DNA of 64,000 nt from Phytoseiulus persimilis (Eukaryota; Arthropoda; Arachnida; Mesostigmata; Phytoseiidae), in contig CM075103.1 of NCBI GenBank assembly GCA_037576195.1, positions 33,564,723-33,628,722 on the forward strand, read 5' to 3'. The notes below the pieces were generated by a model. That model was not told the origin of the DNA, ran no database searches, and saw only the letters and a list, made by a program, of their open reading frames with translations. Both the position numbers and the translations under genes were made by a program. Below are positions 21,206 through 35,400 of the stretch, one piece after another. Position 1 is the first letter of the stretch, and every line of letters starts with the position of its first letter.

Positions 21206-24037
21206 TGTTTGGAACTTCCTCCGGTCCCGCCAACAAACCTGAGTGAGAACGGGCTCGCCTGTGTCGTATCCAGGGGTCTGGCGTTGGTGTTGTCACTTCT
21301 CGTATTACGTTGTGTCAAACTGCGGCGGTTCCGAGGTCGTATTGTGGTCGCCGCTGTCTTCTGGACAGCCGTAGTGGCCTCATGCTACCTCGTCTTCACA
21401 GTCCATCGTCAGGACGCGGAGTTCCACGACCAATGGGTAACCAAGTGAGTGCCAGGCGACGATCACTGATCAGTGTGCCCGTCAAATCCTTTCTCGAATT
21501 CTTATCGAGTCTCTTCTACATCGCCGCTTATCGTTCCAGCTACATCGCAAAGCGGCCTGCGGGTCGCGACCCGTTCGCTGCGCACAAGTTCAATCAAGTG
21601 GCATCAGATGACACTCTCATCGGACGCAGCTTGCCCGACACTCGACATCAAGACTGCGTTTCTCAACAGAGCTCTTACAATGCATCCACGCTTCCAAAGA
21701 CTTCAGTGATAATCACTTTCCACAACGAGGCCAGATCGGCTCTACTCCGCACGGTGAGTGCTCCTTCTCGGTTCACCTATTTGAATGAGTCCTCCCTGCT
21801 CGACGGAGACGAATAGCGTCAAGTGCAGATCTGGAAAGGAGCGACGGAGAAAAGATGTTTTCGGAAGAGCGGAAACGATGACTGTGACCAAACGTTATTG
21901 CTTTCTACACCTAGCTCTTAAGTTTCGGATATTTGACGGTTCAAACTAGAATTTTGTCTCAAGGTGGTCAGTGTGCTCCAACGTACGCCGAGTCATCTCT
22001 TGACTGAAATCGTTCTCGTGGATGATGCCAGCGACGACCCGTCGGACGGCATCGAGCTCCAAACGAAATATGACAAGATTAAGCTCATTACAAACACCAA
22101 GAGGGAAGGCCTCATGAGGTGAGTGGGGATTCATGGCTAGAATGTGCAGACATATTGAGGCAACGAGGAACCACGACTCTCAATTCTTCCAACCTGAAGG
22201 TCGGAAAACGAATGTCGTTCGTGTCCGTTACGCTCAAGTGTCCGACTCAACTCGCCTCGAATGGAAGCTCTCCCGTGTTGTCACGGACGATGACGTCTGG
22301 TGTCGTAGTGGTCACGCAGTATTTCGCCCAGGGACGTCGGTCAGTTCGTGTGCCGGACCGAAAGACTTCCGACGATTAAGATAGAACGGTTTTGCGCTGT
22401 TTTGGCTGCCCATGGCGCCGAGCTTTAGGTGGCTATCGTAGCTCGTGCCGCAGCTGTCAATAACCAGAACTGCGGGAATCATGTCCGAAGTGGGAGCGTA
22501 AGCTTTAGGAATCAGACCACCGCACAAGAGGTGACTCGGGGCTCGGGACCGCATCTGCGTGTACCTGGTATTGCACGCAAGCCTGCTTGGGAGACACAGA
22601 GACCGATGGGCCGCTCTGTCGGATGATATCATCTTTCCGCCTTCCAGGTCCAGGGTTTTCGGAGCCAAGGAAGCCGAAGGCCCCGTGCTCACATTCTTGG
22701 ACAGTCATTGCGAATGCAACGAGAAATGGATAGAACCACTTCTGGCGCGGATACGGGATGACCCCGCCAAAGTCGTGTGTCCGGTAATCGACGTCTTGTC
22801 CATGGACACGTTTGGGTATTTCCCCGCATCCTCAGACCTCAGGGGAGGCTTTGGTTGGAACCTGGTCTTCAAATGGGAGTTCATCTCCACGAAACCGGAA
22901 CTCGCAACCGACCCTATCAGGACGCCAGCGATGGCCGGAGGGCTTTTCGCCATCTCCAAGAAAGAATTCGAGCGGCTGGGAACTTATGACACGCAGATGG
23001 ATATTTGGGGCGCAGAGAACCTCGAAATGTCGTTCCGAGTGTGGCAGTGCGGTAGTGGAATTGAGATTCTGCCCTGCTCGAGGGTCGGACATGTTTTCCG
23101 CAAGCAGCATCCATACACTTTCCCCGGAGGCGGCAGCGGCAAGGTCTTCGCGAAGAATTCCAGGAGAGCCGCCGAAGTTTGGATGGACGAATATAAGAAG
23201 TACTACTATGAAGAGGTAAACTGTCTAGTAAACGAACCACATGCTTCTTAGAAGGGGAATCTGCGAATTTCGAGTTCACGAGCTGTGGGAATTCCAGGTA
23301 CCAGCTGCGAAGAGCGTCCCGTACGGGGACATTTCGGAGCGACTCAAGCTTCGCGAGCAGCTGGGCTGCAAGAATTTCGAATGGTGAGTACCGGAGCGTC
23401 TCCTGGGACGAGGTTCTTGTTGGGCCTCAATTTTCTTCGCCCGGTCATTTTGACTCATCAAATCCCGGATTCGGGTTTTCAAACTCCGACCGATAGACTT
23501 CCATTATCCATGAAATTCTCTAGAGCTGAGTCAAGTTTCGTTTCCGGCCCAAGGTATCTGAAAAACGTGTACCCCGAGCTGAAGCTGCCGTCGAATGTTC
23601 ACGGGTACATTCGTCAAGCGAACCGCTGCCTGGACACGCTGGGTGCTGTGTCGGATGGGAGCAATATCCACGTTCACCCCTGCCACTATCTGGGGGGGAA
23701 CCAGGATTTCAGATTGGCCAAGAACCATCTTCTGATGATTCATGACATGTGAGTGAACGAGGCTCTTCCAAATTCAATACTACATCCAATGCGCCCCAAG
23801 CTGCAAAAACATCGAAGATTATGCCTCCACAGGTGTGTGTCGCTGAAGGGCTCGGCGGAGAACCAGCTCGTGGAAATGAGGATTTGCCGCGGAGAAGACT
23901 CGCAGAGATGGGTTCGCGAAGGAGGGAGAATCCGCCACAAACTACGTTCAGAGCTTTGTCTGACAAATAACCCTCGCGGAATCACCGCTGAAAGATGCGC
24001 TGGTCTGGATTCTCAAATTTGGCTCACTAAGGACTAG
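21206..24037 (+). CDS. GALNT2: Polypeptide N-acetylgalactosaminyltransferase 2-like (spliced)
   Basis: This Golgi type II membrane enzyme adds GalNAc from UDP-GalNAc to Ser/Thr of secreted proteins, the first step of mucin-type O-glycosylation. Coding exons with matching phases are (21206 or later)-21444, 21540-21753, 21964-22118, 22648-23215, 23298-23383, 23554-23748 and 23833-24037. Introns of 82-529 nt begin GTGAGT or similar and end AG. In order: signal anchor ([19 protein letters not shown]); stem/catalytic entry ([13 protein letters not shown]); [17 protein letters not shown]; Mn/UDP-binding [18 protein letters not shown]; the Gal/GalNAc-transferase motif [29 protein letters not shown]; then a ricin-B lectin domain with CLD (NRCLDTLG) and QXW-like QDF, QRW and QIW sites. 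Block-by-block similarity is to the GALNT2/Pgant2 group, and the length (about 550 residues) is normal for it. No in-frame ATG exists in the first exon as drawn, so a 5' coding segment is missing (see findings). Confidence 0.93.
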
Positions 24038-24118
24038 AAGGTACCTAGAAGAACGTGCCGTCGATGCACTTGTTCAATTCTGTATCATATGCCGAGTAAT
24101 AACTGTACACAGACGATG

Positions 24119-24124
24119 AATAAA
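24119..24124 (+). terminator. AATAAA polyadenylation signal of the GALNT2-like gene
   Basis: A canonical AATAAA lies 82 nt after the stop codon at 24035-24037, giving a very short 3' untranslated region. Confidence 0.75.
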
Positions 24125-27100
24125 TACAGTTAGATTTACAAATGATGCCTGTCCGCTCATTTCCGATCTCACCCGTTCTTTTGAGGACTGAGAGTTCCGC
24201 AAGCGATGATTATTTCTTACTCTGATCGACGCTTCCGAAGAAGACGGCTATCCGCAGTCTGTACATCCCGGAAGTCGGCCTCACTCCTTGGTGAACCCCT
24301 GAGATGAAACCTGACATAGATTGGACTTTTCAGTAGCCAGAAGGGTTGGAGCCCATCGCCCCGAATCCGTTTCTCCGGCCTGAAACGCCCTCCTGATTCC
24401 GAGACCTTCCGAGTGGATGAGGTCTCTATGCAGAGCGCAAAGTCCGAGGAAGCGGACTTCAGGGGAAGCGAGTCCTGTTGAGGGACTCTCCCCGTGCAAT
24501 CTGATAGATTTCGCGTAGAGAAATACAGTCGCGTGTTACGCGAACCCTCGATCCGGAATAGATCATTTAAATTCGTTTAATATCATAATGACTTACATGT
24601 AAGTTATTGACTTATGTATCTCATCTATACCCGAAGCCTGTTTCCGCAGCTCGGGGACATTTCTCACCACTCCACCTGCGAGATTCTGTACCCTCCTCTC
24701 GCTAATCGTGATCTGAGATCACCGCATTCTTCCTGAACAACGAACTTTTGCCGTGGAATAATGTTCCATCTGCTTGGAGCCGGAATCGGAGGGCCGATCT
24801 CGATCGCTCGCATTTTCTGCGAAACCAAGCGGTTTTCTTCCCTCGGTAGTTATGACTCTCGCCGAGTTGTCGGCGTGTTTCCGGCGGAGACACGAAACTG
24901 GAGCCGGGTGATCTTGGGCTTTTTTCGTTCCTTTGATTCGCCCCCGGTAAGCTCTGACGAGCCTTTTTTAGGAGGACTACAGGGAAATCTCTTCGTCCAA
25001 TATTTTTCGAAAGCGGAAGAGAATTGACGTTTCTCCGATCAATTCTCTCCGGAACCCATGAACATATCGCGACCCAAAAAAAACTTCGAGTTCAAAATGG
25101 AAAGATGCGTCTTTCAAAAAGCTATAATACGCAGGCCAAAACTTTGCAGCCTGAAATTTACGCCCTGTACGTGCCGGTGAATTCCTCTTGTGCTTCGCTA
25201 CGAGGCGCGTGTCTTCTCCTGCCGGGCGCTCAGTTCTCCCGTTGGCTTTCGAAAACCGAAGACTCTGTAGAAAAGGAGTCTTATTCGTTTTCAATTCACT
25301 GTCGAGCGATATACGAATTACAATACCTGGTTGTAACCTCACATACGAAGCGAATCTAAGTCTCTGGACTCATACATCCATGAGCTCACACATACCCATG
25401 TAGTGCAACTACCCGAGGGCTCTCGGGTGAGAGTTTGCGGAGGGCTGCTCTGGCCTTGCGAAATCTCTGAGATCGTCGGAAAGGGTGTGATCGCTCTTAT
25501 CCCGAGAGTTTGTGGTTTAGGGACTCGATATCGCGAGAACCCACATTGTCGCTCCAAACTCGGTGCCTCGCAGAGTCCGAAGAAGCACGATCCATCCCTG
25601 AGTAATTTAATTGCGGGATTGTTGGAGCGATTCACAAACATGATCCTCTAAGAAATATGTTCAGTCTCACGCCTGAAGTGCTCGAACCGGGCAATGGCTG
25701 AATGTTTTCAGGAACGGAAGTTACCGAACGCTTGCACCCTGGATTTCCGGAACATACGGCACAACGTTTTCTGAGAGTTCCTTCGTTCTTCATTTCGAGC
25801 CTAAACTCTCGACGGGAATCACCGAACTCTTATTGAGAGACGCTTGGATCGGAGAAGCGATCTGGACCGGCTCAAGCCTGAATAAAATCCTCATGGAGTC
25901 TCTCCTAACTCCCGAACAGGCTAATCGAGACCGAGATCGAATCGATGAGGATACCTCATGGCCCGAGATAGTGATTCCCGACCGCCGTATCACGGTCAAG
26001 AAACTGCTCAGAACCTCAGGAGTTCTCCACTGAGTCCATGAGAGCACGTCGACGATAAAACTCCGCTCAGCAGTCTTCAGGGAGCACGTGGCCGTTTCCG
26101 GAAAGAGATCGTCGTCCTGGAAATCGGAAATACCCGGGGCCTCCCAGGTTGGTGTCTCAAGTTTGGACGCCATTCAGTTTTGAACATTGTCTGTAAAGCC
26201 GCTGTACCGGCTGAGCCCATGCATCGCCTTGGAACGATGCCAGTTTCTGAAGCGGCTGTTGGGAGGCGTCCGAGGGAAACATTAAGATCGTCATAAGTAA
26301 CGTTGCAGACGTGCGGCTCCTCTAGGTTGCGTTCGAACGAGCTCTAATCAGACCATTGAGAAAGATGCGCTCGTATTCCGCGTGTCAGCGGTTAGCTTCC
26401 GGATCTGATAAACAAGATCGTTCGACAAATCCAACTCGGCTCGAATGCCTAAAACCATGCTGGAAAGCGTCACCCCTCCCTTTTGTGAAACACTCCGAAG
26501 TTTTACTCGTATCTTCGAGCCCATTCATATCGAGCTCATTTGGGACCCAATTCGTCTGTAGGAATAGGAGTCCACTTCGTTCGACCGAGTCAAGATGATC
26601 CTACGTCTCTTTGAGATTGAATAGGGAAGTCAATGTTATGAATGGAACCACAACTTTTTATTGAACTGATCAGCTGACGTATTTCATGACGGACATCGAT
26701 TTGCAAAACTCCAGTAGACAAAAAGACTCCGAACAACTTCCTGTCGTTACCTATTTCCCCTCCCCCGAGGATAGAGTCGCTTACTTTCCGTGTCGTGTCG
26801 CTATGCGGTTATCGGTTCCAACGATGATCGATTCAAGTCTATATTGCACCATTTCTCCTCCAATAAAAATTCACATGAGAAATCGATGTTTATATTCAAA
26901 GACCATGCAGGTAGATGATAGGGGAGACGCGATAACATGCCGGAATCGCTGGGAAGAACATGCACAGGAATATTGTGAACTCTCCAAATATTATCTACGG
27001 TTCGATAGGATTCGTCCGAGTGAGAAAACTACGTGAACACCCGGAAGAGAACGGGACGTCCCAGTTGTTCCTTTGTTGTGTTCACGCGAAAAGGTATTCA

Positions 27101-30100
27101 TCATTTATATCGTTTCATTATGCACGCTCAGTCACCGAGGAATTTGTTCCCGACAAACGCTCATCGTGTTTAACCATCCCCTTTGTTCATGAGGGTATTC
27201 GTTCAAGAACACGCAACAGTTTTTCCAGTCAACGGCCTCACAAAGAGCTCCGGTGTACAACCTGGGACATCGAACTCGTTCACTGTACAATCAGCACCAA
27301 GTGTGAATTTCAACGCGCAGTTCTAGCCTAAGCGTGCACTGCTGACCGCTATCTTATCTAGAAATGTAAGAAAAATAACAAAATCCACTCAACCACTCAG
27401 ATGATGGATCAGATAATTTCAGAAAGGAACCTCCGGAAGGGACGACGAAATCGGCGGCGATGTGTGAGATTTTCCGAATCATTCAAGCGATCGGTGAGGT
27501 CGATCCGAAGCCCAACATGTGCCCCGGGGAAATGTACATAGATAGGAAGATTATACGCGCAGTTTCTCTCTCGCATAGGAATCTGTCTAACTTCTTATAT
27601 GTGGCGCCCTGCAGACTTTGAAAAACGAGGAGAGAGAATCGAGGACTAATTTCCGAAGAACGCCGCTGCTAACTCGGAGTGAAGTTTGTTTTTCCGTTCG
27701 CCGTTCTGAGCTTGAAGAGTTAGGAGATTATCAAGTAACTGTTAGCGCATGGTATCGGTTGTTCGCGGTGCGTTTCCCAGCCCCGTTCCCTCAATATTTC
27801 AATGATGCAGAGTCGCCTCTCAATCTCTAATCGGTTTAGCAACGTCTCCGCCGCACCCTGGTAAACTTTCGTGATCTTTCCCGAGATATATGACACCTCT
27901 AAGACACCTCCGTCTGTAGTCATGCTGATTGACGGATTGTTCCCGCTCTGGGATCCTGACGGGAACGATCTCCGGTCAGGGGTCGCTTGATATGTAGCAG
28001 GGGAACAGAGCAGAGACGTGGGAGGCCACTCAAGTAAGCTCGTGCGTTCTCGAGTTCGTGTGGAGTCGGATCAGATGGAGCGGCGGAATCGGGCGGCCGG
28101 AAGCCTTCACAGAAGACTTCAGGAGAACGAGCAGGGATTACCGAGAAGTTCTTGGGAAGGACCGTGTGCTTGAGGATTTCCCCCATTGTGACTGGAGGAT
28201 TTCACAATGGTCTCGCAATATATCCGAGCGAGCCCGGGAGTGAACTCGCGTCGAGTTCCTCTGCGCTGCGATTGTGGAAGGATCGCGTTGGAAGGAGCAG
28301 CCAACATTCGAGACAGTGCTAGGGCACAACATGACAGCAAGCGGCCTCAAAATCGAGAGAAACTTTCGAAGGCGCTCACGGGAGCGTGTCTGCGATGATT
28401 CAGACAAATTGAGTCATGATGCGCTCATGAAGTGTGTTCAACGAGTTTGCGTGGACGGATCCCCGAATTCGTGAACAACCGGAGGTAACGTTTGCTCGGT
28501 TTGTGGCATCCATTGCGCTGTCGTCGAACGAACGGTCTTAGCGATGTGTTGGAGTGTGGCTTCTAAGGGAATCATCGCTCAGTTCACGCTGTCTGCTCTT
28601 TCCTGTTCTGTAGATCGGTCGGATTATGAGACGATGTGGTCTATAAACGACTGCAGTCGTGAACCTCGCAACCTCGAATCGAGCAGGACATCTCCCGCAA
28701 GCCCTGAACCTGCTGGTCGATAAGTTATTTTCTGGGCTCTTTACAGGAGGAGGAGTCTAAGCAGCACGATTTCTGCTCTGATGTCTCGCCAGCATTTCCT
28801 CGACATGAGAGTTTGTTCCCGGTAACCGTTCTGAAGTCATGTCCATCTCGATGTCGATCGAAGAGCCGCAGGCAATGTGTCAACTTCCCAGGACCAGAGG
28901 CTCCCCGTTTGTTCTGAGTCGCCTTGGTGCCAAATTGGAAATCTCTTGTTAGTGTCTCTCGATCCCATCGCTGCTGTATTAATTAAAGTGCGCTGACATT
29001 GTCCTCTCATTGACAACCACGACTCCGCCACAGCCACCGCCGCCTTCCGTGACCCCAACTCTGTCGAAGTTAGCCGACCCTTCCCAACATTCTGCTGTCA
29101 GGGCAAGACGCGACATTGATGGGAAATCCGTTCGCTGCAGGAGGAACAAAAATCAGCATTTCATCCCATCTGGAAAAATCTCCCCCGGCCTGACCATCGA
29201 TGAGATCACCTAGGAAACCCGAATCCCGTATCGAGTCGGGTATTTTCTTCCCCACCCTCGAGTTCGAGAGAAGTTACTGTTGATTGTCGATGAGTTGCCC
29301 TTCCCATTTGGTCGGCGAGAAAAACGCCACAGGAATCGGTCACTAAAGTAAGCTGGAACCTCGCTTTCAGCCAGAGAGAAATATTCCATTCCCGAGGCTC
29401 GTCTCCGACAGCGCGGTTTGTTCGCGAAGCACACACTCTCTCACTTAATATGGATCCCCGGGAAATAATTCGTTCATCCTCCTCTGTACAACTTCGAGAC
29501 GGAACCTGTCGTCGAGAGCGGATCCGCTTCCGCACAATGAGCCGTCCTTGCATTCGGCCGGAAGCTCGATATGATCCAGAATTTCGGCGTGGAAGTTCTC
29601 TCTCACTCTTCTTCTCAGTGCGTCCTTTTAATCTGTTGGAGGGCTCTCAAGCCCTGCCACACACCGGATGCGAGGGAACTCTCATGCAGTCCTACAGCGC
29701 TGCATGGGACTGGTTCCAAGTCTCGCGATCCGACAACATTATCTAACCGAAAGAGTACGTTATGATTCTGTCCAGATCTTCCGCAGGCGCCAGCCCAAAC
29801 ATCTCGTGGGCTGCCCTACGAAGAAACGACTACGAAGATCACAGCAGCAAGGTCCTGGTCCTCATGACGAGCCTATGTAGAGTTCTTGAAGAAAAAATCC
29901 AACACAATCTCTCTCACAACCAGCCACAAAAAACTCGCTCGCCCACACGTTCTCAGGAAATGTTTGGATTCGAATGAGAGCCGAGCATAGCGATTCGCGT
30001 GCTCCTCAAACTATCCGTACCGGCTTTCAATCGAATGACTATTCCCAGCAAAGTTTTCATTCTCACCAGGATATCCAACAGAATGTTGGGGACCTGTTTT

Positions 30101-32461
30101 GTTCGCTCAGGTGAGTAGTCGTTAACGTATCGGTTGTTTGTGGTCGCGTTCCCACAACACGCACGGACCCCTTCCTACATCTGCATATTCACATACCGTT
30201 CCGAAGAACATCAGGAACGAAAGTTATTCTCATGAAATATCCTCCGTGTATAGACAGTATCAGATCAGCTTCGGAAGGGGTTCACACGGAAATCAGAACG
30301 AGGGAGAAACTCTCTTGGACGCAGCCGTGTTGGTTCTACAGTTCAGTATAGGTAAAGATCCTCTTCCTGCTGTGGATGCCGAGGACCCCATCATCTCGAT
30401 ATGAAATCGACTCGAGCGTAGTTCTGAACGACAGCCTTAGGGGGGGGGACATTCGAAGTCGTGGCCCCGATGATCACTTTTGACTCTCGGCATCCCTGCC
30501 GCTCCAACAAGACAACTTGGAAACAATGAACCGTGGCGAGGATTTCAGAATACGGATGGGGTCAGAACGAATGTAGCCCAGTTCTTCAGATTTCGTCCGA
30601 ATGATCATGACTCCCTTTGGAGCTGCGTATCGGAAGTCTTGCCCCGACTGGCATTTTGTCGAGCAAGCCGGGTGTTGAAAGCTCGAAATCGATCGATTTG
30701 GAGATTTTCCTTTCGCAATCGTCCTCTTCCCGAGCTAGCCGAGAGCAGACCAGGGCTCGGTGATATGTCGAGAGCTAGGATTTCCTCTGCCAAACTCGGA
30801 GACCAAGCACAGGGGATCAGCATACAACGATCATACTTGGTGCTCAAGCTCTGTTTCTGTCTTGGAATGTTGACTTTGTTAGCTCCACAGCGGCATATAA
30901 TCGATCTAGGTGAACGGTTGGTCAGCCCGACTCGCTGTTGACCTCAAACCCGAGATTCTTGCTGTTATCAAACCGCACTGTCTTCCGCGGTTGATGAGGG
31001 AGGGAGGCATGTAAGTATGCTTGATGTAATCAGAGCGATGAAACCACATCGACACTTCCCACATATTCTTTCGGTTCACCCACCTACGGTTGGGAGGTTT
31101 TCCGCTTGAATGGAGGATCATAAATATACATTGATGCCGTGGAGCACTGGTCATGCATGCACGCTGTCTGGCAAACAGGCAAGCGGGAACGGCGCCTGGG
31201 CGGGCTCATCAACGACGCCTGGTCGGTGGAGGGACAGGAGCTTAGGACATCATGGGCTTGAGCGCGATCGATCAACAGTATCGCTGTGTCAACAACGGTC
31301 GAATACAACTGATGACGGAAACCCTCCGGACGCACGTCGGGAAAAGTCTCCCACCCGTGGAATCCAGCTGATAGATGGGAGCTGAACTCATGAATTATGG
31401 GTGTGAAGAACGGTGAACGGCCGAGTCAACGGATGATAAAACAGCATCAGAATCAATACCAGGCGGCCTGATACACAACCTAGGCAGGCTCGCCCCCTCA
31501 GGGGACATTCAAACGAAACTGGATGCAGACTCGCCTGCCTGCTTCCCCACATTCGCTCCGCTTGCATCGCATCCTCTCGTTGTAGTCTCTTCGAATGTTT
31601 TGCGGGTTGCGAAACGGAGGAACCACTCAGTTTAGAAACGAGTCGGATTGAGGTAACACCATTTAGAGAGTTTATGAGCTAGCCACCAGGACCCGCGCCA
31701 GAGCTGAGCACAAATAGACATTCTATGTGTGGGACTGTGCGAGAAACGTCCCTGACCTTACATACCGTTGCCAAAACTCGTCGCCACACTGGTCAACAAC
31801 ATCCGAAAATGACAAAAGTACCTCCGCTCGATCTCAGGCGCGGGCTCTGGCATGACCCCCTCCCCGATCAAGAACCGAACTGTCTGAAGCTTTGTTCTCC
31901 GTGCATTGGAAACGAGGGCGTGGCTCAAAGAGTCATTATCGATTCCTTAAATCTCGAACTTTCAGGAATCGATCAACAATGGACTTCCGCAAAATTTCTA
32001 CCCCATATCTCTCTCCCTCGCTAGCATTTCGCAGGTTCATCCAATTTTCCCTCAAGAGCAAGCGGCGCCACTTCTCTCCGGTACCGAGTCAGGGGAGAAA
32101 GCGATCCGAGCTCGGGTCGGGAATGGAACTGGTGATGGATGCATGGAAGATATTCGCGTGAATTCACTCGAATATCACTGATAAACGTGTTCGTTCAGAG
32201 CATCGGCCCACTGCATCGTGGTCTCGATCACAATACGTTATCAGCAATATAGTCGATAGACGTTTCGCGTTTCAGATGAGCAGCTTTGAAATCAATATCC
32301 GAAATGGTAGATGGCGTCGTGCGCGCTCATTGGCGACAATCCTTTGTGGGCATGGTTGACATGCATATTCGTGATGTGGTGATCGTGACGTCAGTCTGCG
32401 TCTTCACGTGTAGTCTCCTCACTCTCTCGCGATTCCAACCGAATCACGTGAGCACACGGTC
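24125..32461. other. Unassigned 8.3-kb region
   Basis: Frames of 60-150 codons occur on both strands, at the density expected by chance, and none has a motif I recognise. Minus-strand frames at 27720-27923 and 27920-28186 look mildly protein-like but carry no homology, and I leave them uncalled. Poly-G near 30439 is simple sequence. Confidence 0.4.
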
Positions 32462-35400
32462 TTAGACGTTGGCGACGGCGATCTGATCATCATCGATTTC
32501 GGTCTGAACGGAGATAGACGTCCGGCTCGGCGCGTGCGGCGGTGGAGTCATAGCTAGCGCGGCCGCTGCGCAGGTGCAATTGCACGCAGATGACATTTTC
32601 GAGCAAGAGGGCTGGTCGATCTGGTCTGTGGGCACGACGCAATGCATCCGTTGCGCGAGCGCGGTGCATGCGTTGGCGGCGTGCTGCTGCGCCATGAGAG
32701 GGCTTAGCTGCTGTTGGTTCTTCCACGCGTCTTCCATGAGACTCGCGGTTGTTTCAGCGTTGCCGTCGTCACACTCCGATAGCGTGAGCTCGTAGTAATA
32801 AGCGCCCACGCACTTCATGCAGTACACCTGAAACACGAATTCGCTTAGTCTCGATCCCGTGATTGTTTCATTTTCCGAACGTTGTTTTTCAGAACGGTTG
32901 GGGGGGGGGGGGGACTCCGGGGAGGCTAGTCCTCCAGCCCCACCCGTCTTGCTCTCGCGTCGCGGTTTACGACAGTGGCGCGATTCGGGCTGTTCTGAGA
33001 CATCTTGGTGAGACGCCTTTCTCTTGGCTCCGTATTTGTCCAGCGACAAAAGCGATTCGCAGCCCCGGGCGAGAAGGTAACTAACTTATGTCAAAGGTTC
33101 CCATGCGTCTGCAGACAGCAGATGTCCAAACATTGTCGGTGGGGAAGCCGCTTCCTCCGCCTCTTTGTTCCTCCCCAACAGCTTTCCACGTTTAGCTTCG
33201 TGAATAAACGAGCAGTCCGCTGGTGACCGGTCGTCCGACGTAACACACCGGAGTCGCTCCTCCGTTTCATTCCGACTCTGTGCCCCATGAATGAGGCGGA
33301 CGAGTGTCTCTCTGTAATCCTAAAGCGAACAAGAGCTTTTTGACGGAGGTCTCGTTGCCTCTGAATAGTCTTTCAGAGAGGACATCGCACACGAACTCCT
33401 GTTAAGAGGATGGAGCTCCATCACATTCCAGAATATTGGATCCATGGGCTTGTGAAGCATTCAGAGTCACTCGATGTTTCATTCCGGGACCCCCAACCGT
33501 CGAACTACTAGCTCCCCGAGATGAGAGAGGCCGCAAGCCGTTGGGTCAGTATTTTAGCGCTCATCTGAGAGCTCAGGGAAGAAAATCTCCATGGGCTTAT
33601 CATCGTTCGAAAGCCAGAAAAGAGCAGCCCGTTTGCCGAGCTGTGGCGGGTCTTCGAGAAGTACACGCTGACAATCCAATCCGACGATTGGTGTCGCACT
33701 TTCCCACGGATTCAGCAGCTTCCCGTAACCCAAATATCGTGCTATCAGTGACTGATATTATCCACCGCCCTTGCGATCACCTTTCCAGTGTGGGCGACAG
33801 GCTGAGTTTGTATAAACTGGTATGCCCTAGTTAGCTGTCAAGCCCAGCGCCTGTAGAGCGCGAGGTACGGACGTGAGTCGGCGAATTTGTGTAACAGGCA
33901 TGTCGCATCAGCTGTGGTGTTCCCACTCCTTCCCAAATATGAGCTCAGTAGAAGCGGAGCGAGTTCTGCTCCCGTTGATGATTCCCATACAGCTCCTCTA
34001 TCACAGCAATAGACTTTCCGCGGGGCAGGGTGGCCGCTGACTCCATATCGAATGTCGTCGCCCCTATGTGCATAAGTTCTCCTACCGGAGCCACCAATGA
34101 CTCTTTGTCACAGTGTGGAGTCGAGCTCAGCTCCCTGAGCGGCGATGGAAATTTCCCGGAGAGAACTTACCATCAGGAATACTGTCGTCCATGAGGCCAT
34201 GACACCAACTAGTGCGTAGGTCGAGGAAGCGAACACGGCTGCAATCACTTGCATGGAAGCGATGACTGATGTGAAAAGCGTATTGATGAATTGCCAGTAC
34301 AGCCATAACAGCACTAGCGTTGAGCGATCCTGCGAAATGGAGAAATCGTGTATCATGAAGTTTTCCTGGACTGATTGATCACTATGGATGTTCTCTATGA
34401 GGAAACTTCCCGAGGTCGGTGAACTTTGGGGGAAAAGCTGAACTTTCCCCTACCAACTCTCACGTTGGATGTATAACGGAGTGCCCGAAACTCAGTTCTC
34501 TGCTCCATCACATGCCGCGACCTCGATATCAGTGAGTGTAATTGAAGCTTCCGGGGATTGAATATCTTCTTCAGACTGACGTTCTTCCGAACTCAGGGAA
34601 TGCGAACTCTTGAAATTGAGAGCTCTAGTTGAACGGGCTCCCTGTCAACAGACGAACATTTCTTCGCCCCCGAAGATAACAACTCAGGAGGGCACGATGC
34701 TTCCACACGCAGGTGTGTATCAGAGACCGGACAAATCCATCAAAATCTGATCGTGAGGATCCGAAGGTTGAATATTGCCGTGTCGTGTTTCTACAGTGAG
34801 TCATGCATCGTAGTTTCTCCACGAACTCTATCCCATGGTTTCTCTCGGGCTTATTTCTGCTCATCCGCATGAGTGCGCTTCACGGGTCAGTGCTCCGCCA
34901 TACGAATGAACGGATGATCCGGTGTGGAGAAATATTTTAATTGAGACAAACACTGACATTCGGCGGGCAGATGTCCTCCGTCGGATAGACGGGTCGGGCC
35001 ATAGGTCTCCCGAGGCTTCCGAGCGCGCGTGTCTGGGCTCGGTATCAACGAGGCCTCCCGACGGTCTTTAAACTTCCGTTGACTCCCGAAGGCCCCGCAC
35101 AGCGAGTTGATGTTTCGGCATTTCCTCCCTGGCTTCGGGAACGGTCCAAGTAGAGAGCTACGACCTCGCTTTCAGTTGCCTCTAATCCGACGTCACGCCG
35201 AACTCCACAAGAAGCCGAAACGAGGAGCAACAGAGGGGGAGAGCCATCGATCACAGAGTCGCCTCAAGCAGTCGGTTGGCCCCGATTTGTGACATCTCTC
35301 TCCGACCTGAGATCGAAGCCGGGCTGCGAAGAGAACTTAGGGCGACTGAGGGCGGCCAGCCGGCCGGCCATGTTCGGACCTCAAGAATTCATTATCGCGC

